The notes under the pieces are model-generated. The model was not told where the DNA came from, made no database searches, and saw only the letters and a program-made list of their open reading frames with translations. Below, piece by piece: positions 26,421 to 36,391 of a stretch of 59,824 nucleotides of DNA (positions within the stretch are counted from its first letter, which is position 1; each line of letters opens with the position of its first letter). The stretch lies in assembly GCA_018673475.1 (NCBI GenBank), contig JABHCN010000022.1, positions 1 to 59,824 of the forward strand, given 5' to 3'. A program made the position numbers and the translations under genes. The stretch is from Actinomycetota bacterium. GTDB lineage: Bacteria; Actinomycetota; Acidimicrobiia; Acidimicrobiales; MedAcidi-G1.

Positions 26421-27125
26421 TCAGGCCGACTCATCTCCCCGCCACGGCGGGTCACGGGGAGCATCGAAGCGAACATCGACGTGCTCGCCGCGGATTGCCC
26501 TGAATGCCTCGTCAGCCCACTCATCGGGAAGGATCGTGTCCTCGGGGAGGTTTCCCTCGGCGAAGAACCCGACGTCACGACACTCGAGCGGGTGAGCCTC
26601 CAGCTCACCACCGGTCATGCGGCAGTGAAAGACCAGCGAGTAGAGCGGGATGCCGGTGAAGCCCAGCCGGAAGCCGTCGAGGATGGCAATGGGCCTGACC
26701 ACCTCACAGTGGATTCCGGTCTCCTCGAGGACCTCCTTGATAACCACCTCGGCGGGTGAGTAGCCGACGTCGGCCCATCCGGTTGGGTAGAGCCACAGGC
26801 CGGACTCGGCCCGCTGCACGAGCAGCAGTTCTCCGTCGTCGTTGCCGACAACGGCCGCCACCGTCGACTTGGGGGTCACGTAGCCGGGCACCCCCTCACC
26901 TACCGAGGCCAGCCACCCGTCCATCAACTCGCCCACGTCGGGGGACTCGGCACCCGACTCGGCCCGAACACGGATGTCGGCGGCCACCTTGAGCACCTCC
27001 TCGAAGCGCTCCTGCTCGTAGAGAACCTCGGTGAAGCCGAGGCCGGTGCGGGCAATTGCCGCCAGCGACTCCGCCCAGCGAAGCAGTTCCTGACGGGTCG
27101 GTGGCAGGTGGTCAGGGTCGCTCAT
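26421..27125 (-). CDS. NUDIX hydrolase with N-terminal helical domain
   Basis: A 234-residue protein. Residues 1-75 are helical, matching the Nudix_hydro_N domain. The NUDIX box reads GWADVGYSPAEVVIKEVLEE: compared with Gx5Ex7REUxEExGU the first Glu is Tyr and the Arg is Lys, while the two catalytic Glu residues of EE remain. I recall the same variant in YjhB-like homologs, so it is probably a family feature. Substrate is unknown (nucleotide-sugar or dinucleotide diphosphates are typical). The start is ATG 27125, on the strand of glnD, 39 nt downstream of its stop. Confidence 0.87.
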   Translation of the reverse strand: MSDPDHLPPTRQELLRWAESLAAIARTGLGFTEVLYEQERFEEVLKVAADIRVRAESGAESPDVGELMDGWLASVGEGVPGYVTPKSTVAAVVGNDDGELLLVQRAESGLWLYPTGWADVGYSPAEVVIKEVLEETGIHCEVVRPIAILDGFRLGFTGIPLYSLVFHCRMTGGELEAHPLECRDVGFFAEGNLPEDTILPDEWADEAFRAIRGEHVDVRFDAPRDPPWRGDESA

Positions 27126-27164
27126 GGCACCGGACCGTAGGCGATCACCGTCCGAATCACAGTC

Positions 27165-29477
27165 TCAGAGGTCGACCGTCACCCATCGCAGTACCGACAG
27201 CTCAATCTCCGCGAGGTGGTCTGGATCGGTGAGTCTGGAACCGGAGCCGTCGCGGAGATAGAAGGCATCAACCACATCGGACCCGATGGTCTGCACCCGT
27301 GCGCTCACGAGGTCGAGGTCCAGCTCGGCAAACGCCCGGGTGATCCTGTAGAGAACACCGACCCCGTCGGGGCAACTCACCTCCAGGACGGTCGCCACAT
27401 CCGAGGTCTCATTGTCCACGGTGACCCGCGGACTTGCAGGCCTCGCCGAGGTGGGTGCCTGCCTGTAGATACGGGAACGCTCACCCAGGCGGGCCGCGAT
27501 CGCCAGGCGTCCTGCCAGCGCCCTCTCGACCTGGTCGGCAACTGCCGCCCAGTCGGGGGCCTGCCCGAACACGCCAGTTACCCGAAACACCGACAGGGCC
27601 CGGCCCCCCTCGGAGTGAGCCGAGGCATCCAGCACGTCGAGGCCGTTGAGGGCCAGCACACCGGCCACCTTGGAGAACACGCCGGGTCTGTCCGTGGCGA
27701 CGACCGTGAAGGTCGAGCCCTCCCCTGATGCCACGTCCTCACCGCCCTCGAGCAGCACCCGCTGTTCAGGGCTGGGGAACAACCCGACGACCAGTTCGGA
27801 GACGTCGCCGCCGGCCAGCACGTAGTCGACCCGCGCCACCAGATCACCGACCAGATCGGCCTTCCAGCGACTCCATGCCGAGGAACCGGTGGCAACGGAG
27901 TCGGCCTCGGTAAGGGCTGCCAGCAGTCTGAGAAGACTCTGGCTCTTCAGCGACTGTGCGACAGCCAGGATCGTCCCGGAATCCTCCAGGTCACGCCTGG
28001 TGGCCACATCCGGCAGGAACAGGTGGTGTTCGACCATTGCGACGAGAAGGTCCACGTCGGGGCCGGGATAGCCCATCCGGGTGGCAATGGTGCGAACCAG
28101 CCCCATTCCCACCTCGGTGTGGTCGCCGGGGTAGCCCTTTCCAATGTCGTGCAGCAGCGCACCCACAACCAGCAGGTCCGGTCGATCCACCTTATGGCGT
28201 AGACGTCCAGCCTCGGCTGTCGCCTCCAGAAGGTGGCGGTCAACGGTGAAGCGGTGGTATGCGTTGCGCTGTGGCCGGTGCCGACACGGCCCCCACTCGG
28301 GAACCAGGCGGACGAAGAGCCCAGCCTGGTCCAGATCCTCGACCACCTGAACGAGGTCTGGCCCCGTCGACATCAGGGCCTCGAGGTGTTCCCGGGCCTC
28401 GTCGGGCCAGGGGTCGGGCATGGGTGGGGAGCCGGCGGCGAGGCGCTGCAACATCAGACGGTCCATGTAGGCACCCCGGGCGGCGGCCGCCGCTGCTACA
28501 CGCAGGGGGAGAACCGGGTCATCATCGACCGGGACATCTTCGGCAAGGAACAGCCGGTCGTCATCCAACATGATGCCATCGCCGAGCTCGACCACCTCGG
28601 GTCTGGACCTGCCTGTCGACCACCTCCAACGTCTGTCCCGGAGTGCTCGGCGAATCCGCCGGTAGGCGCCATCACCCACCCATGTGATGGCGGCGGCGGC
28701 CGCTGCGACGTCGGCCATGAGCCGGTCGGCATCGCCGTGGCTGAGCCTCTCGGCCACCTCGTCCTGCAACTCGAGGAGAAGCCTGTCTGAACGCCCACCG
28801 GTCACCCGGTGCAACTCCACCCGGACGGTGAGGAGCACCTCGAAGGCATGTGACAGGCCCGCCGCCTCAGAGGCGTGCAACACCGGTTCGGTGGCTTCGG
28901 CCCATGCCAGCGAGTGGACATCGCGTAGGCCGCCACGCCCCTCCTTCAACTCGGGTTCCAGGCGAAATGCAACCTCACCGTGTTGCCCATGTCGCTCCTC
29001 GACCCGGGTAGTCAGAGCCTCCAGGTTCGCTTCGGCGCTACCCATCCACTGGTCTCGGCCCCCGTCGGCCAACTCAGTTGCCAGACCGGTGTTGCCGGCG
29101 ACATATCGGGCGGCCAGAAGGCTGGTCGCGGTATCCAGATCTCCGTCGGCCACATCGAGGATCTGTTCGACGGTTCCCACCTGGTGGCCCAGTTTGAATC
29201 CGGCGTCCCACAACGGATACCAGAGGCTCTGCGCAAAGTCTGAGACATCGACGTTCGGGCCGGTGAGCAGAACCACGTCGATGTCGCTGCCCGGACAGAG
29301 CTCTCGCCGGCCGTATCCACCGACCCCCACCAGTGTCGTTGCGTCAGGTGGACCGCCGGCCTCGAAGACATCCACCAGAAAGGCGTCGGTGCGCTCGGTG
29401 AGAGCCCGGCAGAACTCTGAACCGGTCAGGGTCCGATCAGCCAGCAGGTCGGAGGCGCTGAAGGCGAAAGCGTTCAC
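27165..29477 (-). CDS. glnD: Protein-PII uridylyltransferase/uridylyl-removing enzyme
   Basis: A 770-residue GlnD, the glutamine sensor that uridylylates or deuridylylates PII. The nucleotidyltransferase domain shows GGYGRRELCPGSDIDVVLL, the HD phosphohydrolase domain shows GALLHDIGKGYPGDHTEVG, and the C-terminus has two ACT domains (FTVVATDRPGVFSKVAGVL and EVSCPDGVGVLYRITRAF). It uses GTG 29477. No glnB, glnK or amtB is next to it, unlike the usual amtB-glnB-glnD operon. It lies 21 nt downstream of hemQ on the same strand. Confidence 0.96.
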   Translation of the reverse strand: MNAFAFSASDLLADRTLTGSEFCRALTERTDAFLVDVFEAGGPPDATTLVGVGGYGRRELCPGSDIDVVLLTGPNVDVSDFAQSLWYPLWDAGFKLGHQVGTVEQILDVADGDLDTATSLLAARYVAGNTGLATELADGGRDQWMGSAEANLEALTTRVEERHGQHGEVAFRLEPELKEGRGGLRDVHSLAWAEATEPVLHASEAAGLSHAFEVLLTVRVELHRVTGGRSDRLLLELQDEVAERLSHGDADRLMADVAAAAAAITWVGDGAYRRIRRALRDRRWRWSTGRSRPEVVELGDGIMLDDDRLFLAEDVPVDDDPVLPLRVAAAAAARGAYMDRLMLQRLAAGSPPMPDPWPDEAREHLEALMSTGPDLVQVVEDLDQAGLFVRLVPEWGPCRHRPQRNAYHRFTVDRHLLEATAEAGRLRHKVDRPDLLVVGALLHDIGKGYPGDHTEVGMGLVRTIATRMGYPGPDVDLLVAMVEHHLFLPDVATRRDLEDSGTILAVAQSLKSQSLLRLLAALTEADSVATGSSAWSRWKADLVGDLVARVDYVLAGGDVSELVVGLFPSPEQRVLLEGGEDVASGEGSTFTVVATDRPGVFSKVAGVLALNGLDVLDASAHSEGGRALSVFRVTGVFGQAPDWAAVADQVERALAGRLAIAARLGERSRIYRQAPTSARPASPRVTVDNETSDVATVLEVSCPDGVGVLYRITRAFAELDLDLVSARVQTIGSDVVDAFYLRDGSGSRLTDPDHLAEIELSVLRWVTVDL

Positions 29478-29498
29478 GTGGCCCTCTGTCAGCCACCG

Positions 29499-30197
29499 TC
29501 AGCGGCAACCGACACGGCGCAGCACCACGTCGATGTCGTCGACCATTCCCGTGTAGAAGGGCCCGAACTCGGCGTAGTTGGCCGAGGCCCGGTCGTAGCG
29601 CATCGTGTACACGACCTCCTTGAGGTCGTCGGGGTGTTCTCCGAACAGGGTCACGCCCCACTCGTAGTCGTCGACGCCCGTCGAACCGGTGACCACCTGG
29701 AGAATTCGACCAGCGAAGGTCCGTCCCGAGGCGCCGTGCTCGCGCATCAACTCCATCCTCTCCTCAAACGGAAGGGTGAACCAGTTGGCGCCCACCACCC
29801 GGCTCTTTGACATCGGGTAGAAGCACCACGCCGGCTTTCCCTCGGGGGGAAGCTGTGGATAGAGGCGGGCCTGCCTCATCTCGTCGGGTACCCCAGCGGC
29901 GTACTCGGAGATCTCCGTCATTGACACGTAGCTCTCGACAATCTCGAGGCCTGCGGCCACCACGGCCGTCTGCAGGTCGCGGAGCCTCCAGAGGTCGTCG
30001 CCGAGTGCCATCAGGGCCACGTCGGCCTTGTGCCCGAGAATGGCCACGGGAACCACCTGGTCGCCGGCATCCCTGGCTGCCCGAACCGCCTTCTCTACGG
30101 CGCGGACGTCGACCGACCGGCCGATCAGGGAACGGCGCACCCTGAAGAACAGGTGCAGGACGCAGAGACCCTCAGAGGGTGAGACTGGTTCGGTCAT
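29499..30197 (-). CDS. hemQ: Coproheme decarboxylase HemQ (ChdC)
   Basis: A 232-residue chlorite-dismutase-fold enzyme. HemQ decarboxylates coproheme III to heme b in actinobacteria. Recognisable segments are WCFYPMSKSRV, which holds the reactive Tyr, LMREHGASGRTFAG with the proximal His, and the C-terminal DDYEWGVTLFGEHPDDLKE followed by YDRASANYAEFG. No glutamine/arginine distal motif of true chlorite dismutases was searched for in detail. It is the third heme-route enzyme in the window, 25 kb from hemE-hemY. Confidence 0.95.
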   Translation of the reverse strand: MTEPVSPSEGLCVLHLFFRVRRSLIGRSVDVRAVEKAVRAARDAGDQVVPVAILGHKADVALMALGDDLWRLRDLQTAVVAAGLEIVESYVSMTEISEYAAGVPDEMRQARLYPQLPPEGKPAWCFYPMSKSRVVGANWFTLPFEERMELMREHGASGRTFAGRILQVVTGSTGVDDYEWGVTLFGEHPDDLKEVVYTMRYDRASANYAEFGPFYTGMVDDIDVVLRRVGCR

Positions 30198-30257
30198 CGC
30201 AGCGGATTCTAGGTAGCGCTGAGCCCACCCGGCGCCTCGGAGGCCACAGGGACCCCG

Positions 30258-31076
30258 TCAGTCGCCGGTGTACAGGTTCAGGCGTCGGCCCCTTGCGAAT
30301 CCGGCCAACTGGAATCCGGCTGTCCGGGCTGTCTCCACAGCCAACGCTGACGGGGCACTTACGGCGACGAGGGCGGCAAACCCTGCTACCCATGCCTTCT
30401 GCGCGAGTTCAAAGGAGGCACGTCCGCTAACCCAGAGGCCAAGGTCAGTGGCGGGCAGCAGTCCGTTGAGGTGGAGGTGGCCGACCACCTTGTCGACGGC
30501 GTTGTGGCGTCCGATGTCCTCGCGCGAGACGACCGGCATCCCCGAGCGGTCAAATGCCACAGCGGCGTGCACTGCACCTGTCGCCCCGAACAGGGGCTGG
30601 CCACCGTCTATCAGGTCGGTCAGCCCGGTCAGGACCTCAAGGTCGAACGGCTCCGCCTCGAGCGGATCCAACCGGTCGCATAGTTCGTCGATGGCCATTG
30701 ACCCGCACAGACCACATGACGAGGAGGCCGGGCCAAGGCGCGGGGTGGGGGTCGGTGCCAGGCCTCCGGTGTCCACGCTCACGTCGTTGAAGGCTGATTC
30801 CGTGGCAGGTCCCTCGGCGCAGTAGCGGACGCCTCTGACCGCTGAGCCACCCAGCACCCCCTCGGTCACGCAGAAGCCCACAGCCAGGTCGAAGTCGTCA
30901 CCGGGCGTGCGCATTGTCGTGGCGACCAGATTGCCATCAAGGCGAATCGACATCGGTTCTTCGACGATCAGGTCGTCGGGTACGCGCCTGCTCTCGGTGC
31001 CGTCGATACGGCGGGTCAGGACTCTGGCGGTTCGTCCCCTGGCAGCCACCTCAACGGCCCCCGGTGTTGAATGCAT
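30258..31076 (-). CDS. fdhD: Formate dehydrogenase accessory sulfurtransferase
   Basis: A 272-residue FdhD. It passes sulfur to the molybdenum cofactor of formate dehydrogenase. The cysteine pair appears as SSCGLCG, and the substrate-binding signature as SREDIGRHNAVDKV. No formate dehydrogenase gene occurs in the window, so it must act on a partner elsewhere. The start is ATG 31076 just beyond the groL terminator hairpin, so fdhD probably has its own promoter or relies on read-through. Its stop lies 60 nt upstream of hemQ on the same strand. Confidence 0.93.
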   Translation of the reverse strand: MHSTPGAVEVAARGRTARVLTRRIDGTESRRVPDDLIVEEPMSIRLDGNLVATTMRTPGDDFDLAVGFCVTEGVLGGSAVRGVRYCAEGPATESAFNDVSVDTGGLAPTPTPRLGPASSSCGLCGSMAIDELCDRLDPLEAEPFDLEVLTGLTDLIDGGQPLFGATGAVHAAVAFDRSGMPVVSREDIGRHNAVDKVVGHLHLNGLLPATDLGLWVSGRASFELAQKAWVAGFAALVAVSAPSALAVETARTAGFQLAGFARGRRLNLYTGD

Positions 31077-31111
31077 GCGTCACAGCCACCAGTGAACACG
31101 CCTGTAGTCCC

Positions 31112-31144
31112 AAAACGCCACGGAGCGCCCCGAGGGGCGCTCCG
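31112..31144 (-). terminator. Rho-independent terminator downstream of groL
   Basis: A perfect 11-bp stem (CGGAGCGCCCC pairing with GGGGCGCTCCG around GA) lies at 31121-31144, 29 nt past the groL stop. On the minus strand it is followed 5 nt later by TTTT. This separates the HrcA-controlled groL transcript from fdhD. Confidence 0.8.
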
Positions 31145-31173
31145 CAACAGATCGGTCCGGTGGACCAGCCGGA

Positions 31174-32811
<1,638 letters not shown>

Positions 32812-32864
32812 TCATGGTGACCCGTGGTGTGTGAGATGGCCCGGGGACGGGATACGCCACGCCG

Positions 32865-32891
32865 TTGGCACTCTCATGGTGAGAGTGCTAA
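32865..32891 (-). promoter_or_regulatory. CIRCE operator (HrcA-binding inverted repeat)
   Basis: TTGGCACTC, nine bases, then GAGTGCTAA: an 8-of-9 inverted repeat matching the CIRCE consensus TTAGCACTC-N9-GAGTGCTAA except for one G. It lies 77 nt upstream of groL, so HrcA repression with heat induction is expected. No hrcA gene is in the window. Confidence 0.93.
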
Positions 32892-32981
32892 TCCAACCAG
32901 CAGCAGCACTGAATCACAACCTGCCATGCCGCCCGGTTGGGGCGTTGGACTCTCTGGAGGCCGGACGTAGCCGACCGGGGT

Positions 32982-33257
32982 TCAGCCTCCGGCTACAGCC
33001 GGGACGATGGCAACCGTGTCGCCATCGGGTACCTGGGTTGCGAGACCGTCGAGAAAGCGCACGTCGTCGTCGCTCACGAACACGTTCACGAAGCGTCGCA
33101 GGGCTCCGGCCTCGTCGAGGATCCGCTCACCGAAGCCGGGATGGGACTGCTCGAGAGCAGTCAGTGCCTCGCCCACGGTTGCGGCATCGACAGCCACCTC
33201 GGGTGCCCCGCCCGTGAGCGGTCGAAGCGTTGTCGGGATTCGTACGGTTACAGCCAT
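32982..33257 (-). CDS. cysO: CysO/MoaD-like ubiquitin-fold sulfur carrier
   Basis: A 91-residue beta-grasp protein ending in the diglycine tail PAVAGG that is thiocarboxylated. The sequence resembles mycobacterial CysO closely in outline: N-terminal [36 protein letters not shown], and a [14 protein letters not shown] end. CysO carries sulfur for a cysteine synthase (CysM type) with the peptidase Mec, neither of which is nearby. The start is ATG 33257 (MAVTVRIP), with GGTGGAA upstream. It is transcribed toward groL and lies 109 nt downstream of the glycerate kinase gene. Confidence 0.88.
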   Translation of the reverse strand: MAVTVRIPTTLRPLTGGAPEVAVDAATVGEALTALEQSHPGFGERILDEAGALRRFVNVFVSDDDVRFLDGLATQVPDGDTVAIVPAVAGG

Positions 33258-33366
33258 TGGTTCCACCTGTTCGTCGTTCCGGGGGGCGGGCTGAACGGCA
33301 ACCGCCTCATCAGGAGTAAACCCTACCAAAGCAGTCAGGATTCCGCACCATCAGGGGAAATCCGGC

Positions 33367-34395
33367 TCAAGCCGGCCAGCGGGACCCCAGGTTGGATGCA
33401 ACGGCCTCTTCCACACAGGCGAGGGTGTCGGCAATCGCCCGTTCCTCACCGAACTCCTCGACCAGTGAGATGGCCTCGACCCGACCGGCCACTCCCGGAT
33501 CCACCTGCCCGGCCACCACCAGCAGGGGCACGCCTGCCGCCGCCGCATAGGCAGCGACACCTCCCACCACCTTGCCCTCAAACGACGCCTCGTCGAGGCG
33601 CCCCTCTCCGGTGACCACCAGGTCGGCACCTGCCACGACCTCGTCAAGTGCCACCTCTTCGGCGACCAGGTCGAAACCATCGACAAGGCCTGCACCCAAC
33701 GCCGCCAGACCGCCAGCCAGACCACCCGCAGCCCCGGACCTGTCCAGGCCAGCCACATCGACACCGTGTTCCCCTGCATAGACCTGGGCGAGCCTCTCAA
33801 GGCGACCGCGCAACATCGCCACCTGCGCCGGGCTGGCACCCTTCTGGGGACCAAAGACCTCGGCCGCATCCACGAAGCGTGTCCTCACATCGCAGGCGAC
33901 AAGCAACTCGATTCCCCGGAACCGCGCCGGCGAGCCCATCGCCCTGAGAGCGCCCAGCCCACCGTCGGTGGTAGCCGACCCGCCCAGCCCGATGATTACC
34001 CGCCGCGCTCCCTTTTCGACGGCTGCCAGGATCAGCTCGCCCGTTCCCGCTGTCGTGGCATCAAGGGGACTGTTCCCGGCCTGCCCTCCAACCAGATCGA
34101 GGCCTGAGGCCCTTGCCATCTCGATGACAGCGGTGTGGCCGTCGAGCCGCCACTGCGCCTCCACCGGTTCGCCCAGCGGCCCGGTCACGGTGGTCGACCG
34201 GTTGGGCCCTCCAAGGACGTCGAGGGTGCCCTCGCCACCGTCAGCCATCGGGACCATGTCGGTGCTGCCGCCCAGCCCCGAGACCGCACCTGCGATGGCC
34301 AGGGCGACCTGCTGCGCGGATCCGGTACCCCTGAACTTGTCAGGTGCGGCCACCACCCGCACCGGTGGAACCTCAGCCCGAGTAGATGATTCCAT
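33367..34395 (-). CDS. glxK: Glycerate kinase
   Basis: A 342-residue kinase of the GlxK family, which phosphorylates D-glycerate (usually to 2-phosphoglycerate) with ATP. Family segments include VVAAPDKFRGTGSAQQVA near the N-terminus, MADGGEGTLDVL, LGGSATTDGG and GEGRLDEASFEGKVVGGV. The start ATG 34395 overlaps the end of the LytR_C gene by 23 nt, indicating translational coupling. It would feed glycerate into lower glycolysis; its source in this cell cannot be inferred. Confidence 0.94.
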   Translation of the reverse strand: MESSTRAEVPPVRVVAAPDKFRGTGSAQQVALAIAGAVSGLGGSTDMVPMADGGEGTLDVLGGPNRSTTVTGPLGEPVEAQWRLDGHTAVIEMARASGLDLVGGQAGNSPLDATTAGTGELILAAVEKGARRVIIGLGGSATTDGGLGALRAMGSPARFRGIELLVACDVRTRFVDAAEVFGPQKGASPAQVAMLRGRLERLAQVYAGEHGVDVAGLDRSGAAGGLAGGLAALGAGLVDGFDLVAEEVALDEVVAGADLVVTGEGRLDEASFEGKVVGGVAAYAAAAGVPLLVVAGQVDPGVAGRVEAISLVEEFGEERAIADTLACVEEAVASNLGSRWPA

Positions 34396-35005
34396 CGGCG
34401 CCGAGGATTACAACCACGTCGGCGTTAGCCAGGCGCTCAAGGGTGCCATCGGGAACCGACAGGCCCCCGGTGGGCATCTGGGACAACAGGTCAGGGTTTC
34501 CAGGTGCCACCACCTCCATGACCATCCGGGCATCGTCGGCAAAGCCGGACCGGTAGAAGATGCCCGACACGTCGGTGCGGCTGGCGTTGGCCGGCGATTC
34601 AAGGGCGTAGCCCCTGGGGTTCAAGATGTCGGTCACAGCACCTGCTGCACCGCCAAAGCCCGAGCCATTGGCCACGAGGACCTTGACCTCACTGGGCGAC
34701 CTGCTCGGGAACAGGACCGGCGCGGTCGTGGTCGCCAGAACGGGGGCCTCTGTGGTGGGCACCACATCAGCGGAGTCGTCCGGGGTATCTGTCTCGACCA
34801 CATCAGGGGCCTCGTCGACCTGAATCTGATCATCGCCACCGGCCGGCTCGGTTACGGCCACGGTGCCGACATCGCTGTCGACCGCCTTCCACAGGAGGAC
34901 CAGGCCGATCACGAGCGCCACGGCAATAAGGAGAAGCGCCCTCGGTGTAGCTGCCGGGTTGCTGGGGCCCAGCCCGACGCTACGACCGCGACCCCCGACG
35001 TTCAC
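34373..35005 (-). CDS. LytR_C-domain membrane protein, VirR-like
   Basis: A 210-residue protein with a short basic N-terminus, one membrane helix at about residues 23-41, a Pro/Thr/Asp-rich linker (about 45-105) and a C-terminal LytR_C domain starting VKVLVANGSGFGGAAG. It is anchored with the domain outside. In Mycobacterium tuberculosis the equivalent pair DUF3263 protein and VirR (Rv0430-Rv0431) is adjacent, which matches the four-base ATGA overlap with the DUF3263 gene here. VirR is linked to envelope integrity and vesicle release in mycobacteria; its role in this organism is only inferred. Confidence 0.85.
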   Translation of the reverse strand: MNVGGRGRSVGLGPSNPAATPRALLLIAVALVIGLVLLWKAVDSDVGTVAVTEPAGGDDQIQVDEAPDVVETDTPDDSADVVPTTEAPVLATTTAPVLFPSRSPSEVKVLVANGSGFGGAAGAVTDILNPRGYALESPANASRTDVSGIFYRSGFADDARMVMEVVAPGNPDLLSQMPTGGLSVPDGTLERLANADVVVILGADGIIYSG

Positions 35006-35256
35006 TTGGTGTCCTCGACCACCGGGCTCTCAAAGCGTGCGCGGCGGCGACGCTCACGCTGCCGCTGGAGTCGCCTCACGACAAGCGGGTCGTAGACCAT
35101 TGCCTCTTCGTCCTCGAGCAGCGTGGTCAGCAGCTGCTGGTAGCGGGTGGCCGACAGCTCAAAGCGCTCAAGTATCTGTACGTCCTTAGGCGCAGGGGAA
35201 TCCCACCAGGTGCGCTCGAAGTCCAGGATCTCCCGGTCTCGTTGGGTCAGGGCCAT
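35002..35256 (-). CDS. DUF3263 small protein
   Basis: An 84-residue protein with the DUF3263 core: LTQRDREILDFERTWW, then ERFELSATRYQQLLTTLL, and a basic Arg-rich tail (RRLQRQRERRRRARF). This looks like a small DNA-binding helix-turn-helix module, although its function is unproven. The start is ATG 35256; longer frames reach into the aldolase gene in another phase. It overlaps the VirR-like gene by 4 nt, a pairing conserved in mycobacteria. Confidence 0.88.
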   Translation of the reverse strand: MALTQRDREILDFERTWWDSPAPKDVQILERFELSATRYQQLLTTLLEDEEAMVYDPLVVRRLQRQRERRRRARFESPVVEDTK

Positions 35257-35295
35257 GTGGTGATCATCATCCAGCCAGAAGGGCTTTACAAGCAC

Positions 35296-35307
35296 CCCCC
35301 CGGGGGG
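35296..35307 (-). other. C6G6 palindrome between aldolase and DUF3263 genes
   Basis: A run of seven C then six G gives a perfect 12-bp palindrome without a spacer, 53 nt past the aldolase stop. It could fold with a 4-nt loop and slow polymerase, but no T tract follows. Homopolymer runs of this length are also prone to sequencing error. Confidence 0.4.
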
Positions 35308-35359
35308 ATGGAACTGTGGCGCCCGATCTCCAAACGCATACGGGGCAGCCGGTCCCCCG

Positions 35360-36115
35360 TCAGTCCCGGTAGCTGGGGTCCTCGAGGTCCAGGAGTGTCT
35401 TCTGCTCGTTGAAGTGGGCCACGCTCTGGTCGGTGAAGCGGTCCCACATCCTGACCACGCTGGCCGCAAGGGCGTCGTCCATGACCCGCAGCGGCCTGCC
35501 CGAGCTGAGCGCCAGAATCACGTTTCGACAAGCACGCTCCAGGTAGTAGAGCTCCTCGAAGGCATGGGCAACCGTCTCGCCGACCACGGTCACGCCGTGG
35601 TTACCCATCATCATCACCGTGTTGCCGACCATTGCCTCAGCCACCCGGACACCCTCTGCCGGCTCGTCGGGTGGACCACTGATCTCCATGTCGTAGACGG
35701 TGCGTCCCCAGAAGCGGGCCGTGGCCTGATCGATCGGCGGGATGGTCGGATCGGCCAGACCACACATCGCCGTGGCGTACGGAGGGTGGCAGTGCAGCAC
35801 GGCCCGAGCGGTCGGAATCCTTGCGTGTATTGCGCCGTGGATACACCAGGCGGACGGATCCGGCGCATCCGGCCGGTCCATGGTCGCCGGGTCGTCGGCA
35901 TCCAACAACAACAGCTCGCTGGCCTTCACGAGGCTGAAGTGCCGCCACTTCGGGTTGCAGAGGAACCGCCTGCCGTCCGGTGAGACTGTTGCGCTGAAGT
36001 GATTGGCAACCGACTCGTGGAGATCCATCCTGGCGGCGAGCCGAAAGGCGGCGGCCAGATCCACGCGGATCTGATCCTCGTCAAACTCGACTCTGGCGTC
36101 TTCAGCAACTGTCAT
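35360..36115 (-). CDS. Class II aldolase/adducin family protein
   Basis: A 251-residue class II aldolase-fold protein. The probable zinc ligands lie in CIHGAIHARIPTARAVLHCHPPY (two His) and the later NHGVTVVG. A conserved HFSATVSPDG segment near residue 39 matches the phosphate-binding region. Members act on fuculose-, ribulose- or other hydroxy-acid phosphates, or are uncharacterised. No sugar-catabolic partner sits beside it, so the substrate is unknown. It is the first gene of the leftward run toward groL. Confidence 0.88.
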   Translation of the reverse strand: MTVAEDARVEFDEDQIRVDLAAAFRLAARMDLHESVANHFSATVSPDGRRFLCNPKWRHFSLVKASELLLLDADDPATMDRPDAPDPSAWCIHGAIHARIPTARAVLHCHPPYATAMCGLADPTIPPIDQATARFWGRTVYDMEISGPPDEPAEGVRVAEAMVGNTVMMMGNHGVTVVGETVAHAFEELYYLERACRNVILALSSGRPLRVMDDALAASVVRMWDRFTDQSVAHFNEQKTLLDLEDPSYRD

Positions 36116-36317
36116 CGGGCTGGACCTCCCCGGATGCCACGGTGAGCGCAGGGTAGTTCAAGATCCCGACCGTGGTAGCTGTCAACACCCGGAATTCATG
36201 GTGACCTACTTCTGCTGCCGTCCAAATGGTAGGCCTCACCGCCGAGGGGCGTCAGTAGCCTTACGGGCCAAGGGATCGCTTCCCGTGGACATTTCGCGCC
36301 ACGTTCCGCTCCATCCC

Positions 36318-36391
36318 GCCCGAGTAGCTCAGTTGGTCAGAGCAGGCGCCTTGTAAGCGTCAGGTCGTCGGTTCGAATCCGACCTCGGGCT
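36318..36391 (+). tRNA. tRNA-Thr (anticodon TGT)
   Basis: A complete cloverleaf: acceptor GCCCGAG with CTCGGGC (7 bp), D-arm GCTC/GAGC, anticodon stem GGCGC/GCGTC with one G-U pair, anticodon loop CTTGTAA giving TGT at 36352-36354, and T-arm GTCGG-TTCGAAT-CCGAC. It reads ACA (and by wobble other Thr codons). The 3' CCA is not encoded. The discriminator base coincides with the last base of the rlmB stop codon on the other strand. Confidence 0.95.

Noticed and set aside
33968-35095. 375-residue plus-strand frame across glycerate kinase and VirR-like genes
   Set aside because: It spans two real minus-strand genes, has no start context and no family resemblance.
35296-35307. C6G6 run as a strong terminator
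   Set aside because: There is no T-run after it and the palindrome has no spacer, so it is listed only as a palindrome.
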